A stretch of DNA of 64,000 nt from Ideonella sp. WA131b (GTDB lineage: Bacteria; Pseudomonadota; Gammaproteobacteria; Burkholderiales; Burkholderiaceae_C). The stretch is from the NCBI GenBank assembly GCA_023657425.1, contig JAGTJW010000002.1, positions 982,431 through 1,046,430 of the forward strand, in the 5' to 3' direction. Made by a program: the position numbers and the translations under genes. Position 1 is the stretch's first letter. Each line of letters starts with the position of its first letter. Below the pieces are notes generated by a model. That model did not search any database, was not told the DNA's origin, and saw nothing but the letters and a program-made list of their open reading frames with translations. Below are positions 58,698 to 64,000 of the stretch, in pieces.

Positions 58698-58884
58698 GCC
58701 TAACCCCTCGCTCAAGCTGACCCGCTACGGCAGGCACTGTAAGCCCGGCCTGAGCCACTAACCCCTCGCTCAAGCTGACCCGCTACGGCAGGCACTGTAA
58801 GCCCGGCCTGAGCCACTCGTACTATCGTCTCAGTCCGGGCTTACAGTACCTGCCTCCGCGGGCAGCTTAGCTCGAACGTTAGGC
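58698..58884 (+). repeat. attC site 8, with partly duplicated left arm
   Basis: GCCTAAC at 58698-58704 is rebuilt by the IS110 end. The left 58 bp of the site (58701-58758) are repeated directly at 58759-58816, and the second copy runs on to GTTAGGC (58878-58884). The first copy has the proper inverse core; the second has CACTAAC instead. Confidence 0.9.
58701..58816. repeat. 58-bp direct tandem duplication within attC 8
   Basis: 58701-58758 and 58759-58816 are identical, beginning TAACCCCTCGCTCAAGCTGA and ending TGAGCCAC. It looks like slippage or abortive recombination at the half-site next to the IS110 array. Confidence 0.9.
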
Positions 58885-58912
58885 TGCACAGGCGAGGCCC
58901 GATGCCCGGGAC

Positions 58913-58941
58913 TTGACGCTGCGCTTTAGCGTAGCTACACT
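58913..58941 (+). promoter_or_regulatory. Sigma-70 promoter inside the second BrnTA cassette
   Basis: TTGACG, 17-bp spacer, TACACT; the toxin GTG starts 7 bp later, predicting a leaderless transcript as in the first BrnTA cassette. Confidence 0.75.
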
Positions 58942-58947
58942 AAGTCC

Positions 58948-59220
58948 GTGCGTATCGACTTCGACCCAGCGAAAGACAAGCTCAACATCGCCGCCCACGG
59001 CCTATCGCTTGCCTTTGCAAAGCAACTCATCTGGGACGAAGCACTTGTCTGGGTTGACGAGCGCTTCGAGTACGACGAGCTACGCATGATTGGTCTTGTT
59101 CCAGAAGGCAATCGGTTGTACTACGTTGCCTTCGTTGACCGCGGCAAGACACGCCGAGTCATTAGCCTGCGTCCAGCCGAACGCCGAGAGGTGAAGCACT
59201 ATGTCGAACACTACCCCTAA
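58948..59220 (+). CDS. BrnT-type toxin (cassette 8)
   Basis: 90 residues, BrnT family: MRIDFDPAKDKLNIAAHGLS, VDERFEYDELRMIGLVPEG, FVDRGKTRRVISLRPAERRE. Clearly diverged from the BrnT of cassette 1, so the two modules were acquired separately. GTG start. Overlaps its antitoxin by 20 bp. Confidence 0.92.
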   Translation: MRIDFDPAKDKLNIAAHGLSLAFAKQLIWDEALVWVDERFEYDELRMIGLVPEGNRLYYVAFVDRGKTRRVISLRPAERREVKHYVEHYP

Positions 59221-59518
59221 GCGAACGATCGTCATGCCCGCGGAGGCTGAGAACCGGAAGATCCGGCGTGCAGCTAGCGCTGATCCAGATGCCCAGCCGT
59301 TGACAGACGCCCAGTTGCAGACGATGGTGCCACTGAAGGCACTTCGAGGCCGCCCAAAGTCAGAGAACAAGAAGCTCCTCGTCTCGGTGCGCTACAGCCC
59401 AGAGGTACTCAGATTCTTCCGCAGCACTGGCGAAGGGTGGCAGTCCCGTATGGACGGAGTGCTTCAGGAATACGTGGCTAAGCAAGTCACTCGGCGCCGC
59501 ACCAAGAGTGCAGCCTAA
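59201..59518 (+). CDS. BrnA-type antitoxin (cassette 8)
   Basis: 105 residues with the C-terminal ribbon-helix-helix RPKSENKKLLVSVRYSPEVL and the conserved STGEGWQSRMDGVL. Expected to neutralise the preceding BrnT and repress the promoter at 58913-58941. Its stop codon is the TAA of attC 9. Confidence 0.9.
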   Translation: MSNTTPKRTIVMPAEAENRKIRRAASADPDAQPLTDAQLQTMVPLKALRGRPKSENKKLLVSVRYSPEVLRFFRSTGEGWQSRMDGVLQEYVAKQVTRRRTKSAA

Positions 59519-59641
59519 CCCCTCGCTCGAGCCGACCCGCTACGGCAGGCACTGTAAGCCCGGCCTGAGCCAGTCGTACTATCGTCTCAGTCCGGGCTTA
59601 CAGTGCCTGCCTACGCGGGCGTCTCAGCTCGAACGTTAGGC
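59513..59641 (+). repeat. attC site 9
   Basis: 129 bp, GCCTAAC to GTTAGGC; small differences (CTCGAGCCGACC in the left arm, CTACGCGGGCGTCTC in the right). Last attC before ISL3 copy B. Confidence 0.94.
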
Positions 59642-59746
59642 AACACAAACGAAGTCCGTGGTGCGCCAGCAGAGTCAGCGCCTGTCGGCGTGTGTTGAAC
59701 AGCCGCGAAAGAGCAGCAACGTCTCTTTACCGGGGTCAGCTTGTTC
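59642..59746 (+). other. Cassette 9: 5' remnant cut by ISL3 copy B
   Basis: 105 bp, no gene. It begins like cassette 4 (CACAAACGAAGTCCGTGGTG) and stays similar to the IS edge, so it was a relative of that gene-less cassette. Confidence 0.6.
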
Positions 59747-59940
59747 GGTTCTTCCGGACTATCAGTGGGCGATTTGAGGCCGATTTGAGCGTTTGACACG
59801 AGTTGCCCACCGCGGCGGTCTGTCGGTTCGTCGCAAGCGCCGACCGCCCGCCGCCGTGGACAACTCTGCACTGCACGGTGGCGATCACCTGCGTTGCGGC
59901 ATCCGTTCAGTTGGCGCCACCGCGGTCCTGTGTTTACGCG

Positions 59941-60387
59941 TCAGCGCGATGCGTGCGCGGCAGCCGCTGCGCGCCAGAAGCGTTCAAGCTTGCGGCAGGT
60001 TGCGTCCAGCGAGTCTTGTTCCGCTTCGTTGATGCGCGGCCACATCAGCGGTCCGCCGTCACGGCCGATGAGCTGCCCGATGGCGGCTTTGACGTCCTGC
60101 TGCGCAAGCTCTTCGTCGTCATAGCGGCGCCGGATCAGCTCGCCACCGAGCGTCCAGAGGTTGTCGCGGTGCCGGCTCACGGTTGCCTTGGCCAGGCCCT
60201 GGTCCAGCAGATGCAGCAGGAACGGCGTCAGCAACTCAACGACCTGTTGGCCCACGACGATGTCGGCAGGCTCAACGTGCCAGGATCGGGGCCAGTCGTG
60301 CAGGTCAGGGCAGGCTTGCCGCAGGCGCTGCGCCTCCTGTGGCTCGAGATGGAACTCGTCATTGGCGCTGCCACGGGAGTCGGCCAT
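59941..60387 (-). CDS. ISL3 accessory protein (copy B)
   Basis: Identical 148-residue protein to the accessory gene of copy A, divergent from the transposase with interlocked ATG codons. Function unknown. Confidence 0.6.
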   Translation of the reverse strand: MADSRGSANDEFHLEPQEAQRLRQACPDLHDWPRSWHVEPADIVVGQQVVELLTPFLLHLLDQGLAKATVSRHRDNLWTLGGELIRRRYDDEELAQQDVKAAIGQLIGRDGGPLMWPRINEAEQDSLDATCRKLERFWRAAAAAHASR

Positions 60388-61633
60388 GTTGCTCGCTCGC
60401 TTGCTCAATGCCTGCCACCACTTCCCCGGCTTCGTCTACGCCGCCGTGCGGCTGATCGAAGCCACCAGCACCATCGAGGTCGACGTGCGGCCGCGCCGCG
60501 GCTCCAAGCCGCATTGCTCATGCTGCGGCAACACCGCACCCGGGTACGACGTACTGGCCGTTCGGCGCTTCGAGTTCATCCCGGTCTGGGGCTATGCGGT
60601 GATGCTGCTGTACGCCATGCGGCGTGTGCAATGCCGCCAGTGCGGCGTGAAGGTCGAGCAAGTGCCCTGGGCGATGGGCAAGCACACGCTGACCAAGGCG
60701 TACATGTTGTACCTGGCGCACTGGGCACGCAAGCTGTCGTGGAAGGAGACGGCACTGAGCTTCGGCACGACCTGGGATCAGGTCTGTCATGCGGTGGAGT
60801 ATGTCGTGCAGTGGGGGCTGGAGCATCGCGAACTCGGGACCCTGCGGGCCATTGGCGTGGACGAGATCCACATCGGTCAGAGCCACAAGTTCCTGACGCT
60901 GGTCTATCACATCGAGGCCAACTGCGTGCGGCTGCTGTGGGTGGGCCGGGACCGCACGATGAAGAGCTTCGAAGGCTTCTTCACCCTTATCGGCCAGGAA
61001 CTGGCCGGCAAGGTCGAGTTCGTCTGCTCGGACATGTGGCGGCCCTACCTGGAGATGATCGCCAGGCATTGCCCGCAGGCGCTGAACATCCTGGACCGCT
61101 TCCACATGGTGGCCAAGCTGAACAAGGCGCTGGACGAGGTGCGCGCCGGTGAGGCCCGGCGAATGGTTCGCGAGGGCTACGAGCCCGTGCTCAAGAAGAA
61201 GCGCTGGTGCCTGCTCAAGCGGCCGGAGAACCTCACGGACAAGCAGCGATTGAGTCTGCGCGAGTTGCTGGGCTACAACCTGAAGAGCGTGCGGGCCTAC
61301 CTGCTCAAGGAAGAATTCCAGCTGTTCTGGGAATACACGTCACCGGCGTGGGCGGCCAAGTTCCTCGACGCCTGGTGCAAACGGGCGATGCGTTCACGCA
61401 TCGAGCCGGTAAAGCGGTTCGCCCGAACCGTGCGCGCGCACCGCGAGCTGCTGCTCAACTACTTCAAGGCCAAGAAGCAGTTCTCCAGCGGCATCATCGA
61501 GGGGCTGAACAACAAAGCCAAAGTCACTATGAGAAAAGCGTACGGCTACAGGACCTTCCGGATCGCTGAACTCTCCCTGTATCACGTGCTTGGCAGGCTT
61601 CCAGAGCCAAAACTGGCCCACAGATTCTTCTGA
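60386..61633 (+). CDS. ISL3-family transposase (copy B)
   Basis: 415 residues, identical to the copy A transposase; zinc finger and DDE residues intact. Confidence 0.95.
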   Translation: MLLARLLNACHHFPGFVYAAVRLIEATSTIEVDVRPRRGSKPHCSCCGNTAPGYDVLAVRRFEFIPVWGYAVMLLYAMRRVQCRQCGVKVEQVPWAMGKHTLTKAYMLYLAHWARKLSWKETALSFGTTWDQVCHAVEYVVQWGLEHRELGTLRAIGVDEIHIGQSHKFLTLVYHIEANCVRLLWVGRDRTMKSFEGFFTLIGQELAGKVEFVCSDMWRPYLEMIARHCPQALNILDRFHMVAKLNKALDEVRAGEARRMVREGYEPVLKKKRWCLLKRPENLTDKQRLSLRELLGYNLKSVRAYLLKEEFQLFWEYTSPAWAAKFLDAWCKRAMRSRIEPVKRFARTVRAHRELLLNYFKAKKQFSSGIIEGLNNKAKVTMRKAYGYRTFRIAELSLYHVLGRLPEPKLAHRFF

Positions 61634-61639
61634 CGAAGC

Positions 61640-61647
61640 GAACTTCC
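61640..61647. repeat. 8-bp target-site duplication, right copy
   Basis: GAACTTCC, same orientation as 45680-45687. Joining the two flanks predicts the empty site CTGTTTGAACTTCCTATGCG. Confidence 0.85.
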
Positions 61648-61799
61648 TATGCGCCCCGCTGTTGCCGCCCGCCCATGGTCGCCGGCTGACGCGCTGCCTG
61701 CCGCAGGCGCGCTTCGAGCTGATCGAGGGCTGGGGCCATGACCTGCCGGCGGCGCTGTTGCCGCGTCTGGCCGCAACGGTGCAATTTCACTCCGGCTGA
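61641..61799 (+). pseudogene. C-terminal remnant of an alpha/beta hydrolase
   Basis: The frame from the IS edge reads FELIEGWGHDLPAALLPRLA before the stop. This is the His-containing end of an alpha/beta hydrolase (GHDLP). The N-terminal three-quarters are missing, and the corresponding left flank of the composite is the Wadjet operon instead. The gene was therefore already broken before the composite inserted, probably when the defence region arrived. Confidence 0.7.
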
Positions 61800-61930
61800 G
61801 GGCAAGCCGCGATGGCTGCGGCGCGGGCATTGCGTATAAACCGGGGCGTGCAGACCAAGAGCAGTGCAGTGCGGGAGAGGTGCTGGCGATCGCCGATCGC
61901 CCGCCCGGACCTCGTGCGCCCGCGCTGAGC

Positions 61931-63928
61931 ATGGGTCCCCCCTGGCGCAGGCTGATCGTGCTCAGCCTGTGGCTGCTCTGCCTGGCTCAGCCGGCGCTGG
62001 CTCAGCCCGCCTTGCGACCGCAGCTGGAGGCCATCGAGCGCTTGCCGCCGAGCCGCCAGGAGCAGCGCCTGCAGCAGCTCGAAGCCCTGGCCGTCACCCC
62101 CGGCAGCGCCGAGGCGCTGGAGCGCCTGTTCCTGATCGGCTGGACGCATGCTCAGAACAGGCGGTTCGACGCGCTGGCGCAGCTTGAGCCACGCTGGCGC
62201 GATTGGGAGAAGGCAGCGGCGGTGGCCGAGCGACCGCTGGCGGCGCTGGCGCAGATGCTGGTCATCGCCCACGCCCAGCTCACGGACGGCCGTTACCGCG
62301 AGGCACGCGAGACCTACCAGGCACCGCCGGTGCGCGACAGCCTGCCGCTGCTCTGGCGTCTGCGCTGCGCGACCGCCGAGGGCAATGTGCAGGCCGAGTT
62401 CGGCGACCTGGAGGCGGCGCTGGTGCAGCACCTGGACGCGCTGACGCTGGCGCAACGCACCGGCCAGGACTGGCGCCACGCCGACGCGCTCTACGACCTG
62501 GCCCACACGCAGACACTGCTGCGGCAGCACCAGCGCGCGCAGGAGTCGATGCGACAGCTGATTGCGCTGCTGCCGCCCGACGCCAACGACGCCGACCTGT
62601 CGCGCATCCACAACATGCACGCCATCGTGCTGGACAACGCCGGCGAGCCCGCCGAGGCGCTGAAGCTGATGGAGCTCTCGCTGCAGCATGCACGGCGCGA
62701 CGGCGACCGCCGTTCGATCGCGCTGCTGCTGGCCAATCTGTCGTTTGCCTACCTGGATCGCCAGGAGCCACAGCGCGCGCTGACCACCGCCGAGGAGGCC
62801 CACCGCCTGGCGCTGCAGCTCGGCCTGACCTCGGCGATGAGCCTGGCGCTGCACAACGGCGGCGTCGCCAAGATCGTGCTGGGCCGCCTGGCCGAGGGCA
62901 AGGCGGACGTCAAGCGCTCGATCACGCTGGAGCTGCAGTCGGGCGGCACGACCTATGCCGCCGTTGGCTGGCGCGAGCTCGGCCAGTACCTGGAGAAGGC
63001 CGGCGATCTGCCCGGCGCCGTCGAGGCCTTCGAGGCCTACCGCCAGCTGGCCGACGGCCTGTCGCGCGCCGACCACCGGCGCACGCTGGCCGAGGCGCAG
63101 TCGCGCTTCGATGTCGCGCAGCGCGATCGCGAGGAGGCGCTGCTGAAGGAGCGCATCCAGCTGCGCGAGGCCCAGGTGCGCGACCAGCGCCTGCGCTTTG
63201 CGCTCGGCGCCGTCGCGCTGGCCAGCGCCGCGGCGCTGGCTGCGGCGCTCTGGTTGCTGGCGCGCCGGCTGCGCCGCAACAACGCGCAGCTGGCGCTGAC
63301 CAATCGCGAGCTGGCGGCGCAAAGCGAGGTCGACCCGCTGACCGGCCTGGGCAACCGGCGTCGCCTGCTGCAGCTGGTCGGCCGACCCGAGGCGCCGCTG
63401 CAAGGCAGCCTGTTCCTCATCGACATCGACCATTTCAAGCAGATCAACGACCGCCACGGCCATGCCGGCGGCGACGCCGTGCTGCAGGCCATCGCCGGCC
63501 GGCTGCGCAACGCGCTGCGCGAACCACTCGGCGTGATGCGCTGGGGCGGCGAGGAGTTCCTGCTCTTCCTGCGCGACATCGACGTGCCGCTGGCCGACGC
63601 GCTGGCCCAGCGCCTGCTCAAGGAAATCGGCGGCACCCCGGTGTCGCTGCGCGACGGCCGCGAGCTCAGGGTCACCGCCTCCATCGGCTATGCGCTGTTC
63701 CCGCTGCCGGGATCGAACGCGAGCTTCAGCGCCGAGCGCGCCGTCGACCTGGTCGACGCGTTGATGTACCAGGCCAAGTCGCTTGGCCGCAACCAGGCCT
63801 GGGGCCTGGTCGGCGCCAGCCTGGACGACGCGAAGCTGCTGCGCGACGCACTGACCGGGATGGGAGGCGCCACCAGCGCCGACGGCCTGCAGCTGCGCCG
63901 CTGGCCGGCACAGGAGGACCCGGCATGA
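61931..63928 (+). CDS. TPR-containing membrane diguanylate cyclase (GGDEF)
   Basis: 665 residues. Signal peptide (LIVLSLWLLCLAQPALAQ), then TPR-like helical repeats in the periplasm (about 40-380). A coiled coil leads to one transmembrane helix (about 420-443), then a cytoplasmic GGDEF domain opening at DPLTGLGNRRRL. The catalytic motif is GGEEF (about 538), an active variant. Makes c-di-GMP in response to a periplasmic cue. Start chosen at ATG 61931 because the signal peptide begins there; a GTG at 61880 is an alternative. Confidence 0.9.
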   Translation: MGPPWRRLIVLSLWLLCLAQPALAQPALRPQLEAIERLPPSRQEQRLQQLEALAVTPGSAEALERLFLIGWTHAQNRRFDALAQLEPRWRDWEKAAAVAERPLAALAQMLVIAHAQLTDGRYREARETYQAPPVRDSLPLLWRLRCATAEGNVQAEFGDLEAALVQHLDALTLAQRTGQDWRHADALYDLAHTQTLLRQHQRAQESMRQLIALLPPDANDADLSRIHNMHAIVLDNAGEPAEALKLMELSLQHARRDGDRRSIALLLANLSFAYLDRQEPQRALTTAEEAHRLALQLGLTSAMSLALHNGGVAKIVLGRLAEGKADVKRSITLELQSGGTTYAAVGWRELGQYLEKAGDLPGAVEAFEAYRQLADGLSRADHRRTLAEAQSRFDVAQRDREEALLKERIQLREAQVRDQRLRFALGAVALASAAALAAALWLLARRLRRNNAQLALTNRELAAQSEVDPLTGLGNRRRLLQLVGRPEAPLQGSLFLIDIDHFKQINDRHGHAGGDAVLQAIAGRLRNALREPLGVMRWGGEEFLLFLRDIDVPLADALAQRLLKEIGGTPVSLRDGRELRVTASIGYALFPLPGSNASFSAERAVDLVDALMYQAKSLGRNQAWGLVGASLDDAKLLRDALTGMGGATSADGLQLRRWPAQEDPA

Positions 63929-64000
63929 AGCATTGCCTCGGCCTGCTGCTGGCGCTGGGCCTGGCAGCGTCGGTGAGCGCCCAGACCAGCCTTCATGCGC
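63925..64000 (+). CDS. Secreted protein, 5' end only (runs off the right edge)
   Basis: ATG 63925 overlaps the cyclase stop (ATGA) and follows AGGAGG. The 25 visible residues (KHCLGLLLALGLAASVSAQ) are a signal peptide. The overlap suggests a partner of the cyclase. Confidence 0.7.
   Translation, partial: MKHCLGLLLALGLAASVSAQTSLHA

Larger units (their letters stand above)
52050..58701 (-). mobile_element. Tandem array of four identical IS110-family elements (4 x 1,663 bp)
   Basis: The repeats start at 52050, 53713, 55376 and 57039, all in the same orientation with no intervening DNA. CTGCGGCCT is shared by the left flank (52041-52049), each internal junction and the right end (58693-58701), so the exact crossover lies somewhere in these 9 bp. 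The insertion point is inside the GCCT/AAC of an attC inverse core; the right junction restores GCCTAAC. Each unit has a transposase and a ~265-bp non-coding leader upstream of it, the IS110 layout rather than the IS1111 layout. Confidence 0.9.
45688..61639. mobile_element. ISL3 composite transposon carrying an integron cassette array (15.95 kb)
   Basis: Two 1,893-bp ISL3 elements in opposite orientation bound 12.2 kb holding nine attC sites, their cassettes and four IS110 copies. The inner flanks of the two ISs differ (CAATCTCC and GCTTGTTC), but the outer flanks are the identical 8-mer GAACTTCC. This is the mark of one transposition event moving the whole unit. Both terminal cassettes are cut by the ISs, so the array was longer before capture. 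Confidence 0.82.
59747..61639 (+). mobile_element. ISL3-family insertion sequence, copy B (inverted relative to A)
   Basis: 1,893 bp from GGTTCTTCCGG to TGACGAAGC. Same length, ends and encoded proteins as copy A, in the opposite orientation. The outer flank is GAACTTCC. Confidence 0.9.

Noticed and set aside
52050..58701. IS110 array as pure assembly duplication
   Set aside because: Cannot be excluded from sequence, but exact junction logic (shared CTGCGGCCT at every border) fits real tandem insertion, so it is kept with a caveat.
47690..59641. Regularly spaced ~129-bp repeats as a possible CRISPR array
   Set aside because: Spacing is gene-sized, repeats are palindromic with GCCTAAC/GTTAGGC ends and variable central arms; these are attC sites.

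Overview
The window is a very GC-rich bacterial chromosome segment, most likely from a betaproteobacterium of the order Burkholderiales. The E. coli-like ArgG and AcnB, a recC-recB-recD operon, dnaE2, and a selenoneine cluster all point that way. I cannot name the genus from sequence alone. The housekeeping genes look intact. Two stretches are clearly acquired: about 1.6-4.2 kb, and 37.5-61.8 kb.

Layout. 1-4.2 kb: 5' part of dnaE2 (SOS error-prone polymerase), overlapped at its start by an integron integrase gene (intI) with a LexA box upstream; then a perfect 24-bp-stem hairpin and an IS5-family element. 4.2-12.3 kb: lipoprotein hydrolase, argG, type II NADH dehydrogenase, an AbrB/PIN toxin-antitoxin pair, acnB and a small secreted protein. 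12.3-21.3 kb: recC-recB-recD. 21.3-30.3 kb: a selenium locus with selD (senC), senB, senA and egtD for selenoneine, RidA and an SDR-like protein in the same run of overlapping genes, and a PhnDCE-type ABC importer with two permeases that probably supplies selenium. 30.3-37.3 kb: Uup ABC-F protein, questin-oxidase-like protein, gshB, benE, aldo/keto reductase and a formamidase-like hydrolase. 37.4-45.7 kb: tRNA-Ala(CGC), decayed parDE, a small HTH protein and a complete type I Wadjet anti-plasmid operon (jetABCD).

45.7-61.6 kb is the most unusual region. Two identical, oppositely oriented 1,893-bp ISL3-family elements bracket an integron gene-cassette array with nine attC sites. The whole 15.95-kb unit is flanked by a perfect 8-bp direct repeat (GAACTTCC), so it appears to have inserted as one composite transposon. 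Its cassettes carry two BrnT/BrnA toxin-antitoxin modules, a GNAT acetyltransferase, an HD hydrolase, a HAD phosphatase, a VOC/glyoxalase protein and two cassettes with no convincing gene. In one attC site four identical IS110-family elements sit head to tail (4 x 1,663 bp). They are inserted in the inverse core site so that a complete GCCTAAC is rebuilt on the right. The non-coding leader of each element has short segments resembling the attC target and the element's own end junction, arranged as expected for a bridge RNA.

Together, the integrase (left, minus strand) and array (right, plus strand) have the polarity of one integron, but about 45 kb of chromosome separates them. The array is therefore a cluster of attC sites without an adjacent integrase, moved by ISL3 and colonised by attC-targeting IS110. 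After the composite come a 5'-truncated hydrolase remnant, a TPR/GGDEF diguanylate cyclase and the start of a secreted protein.
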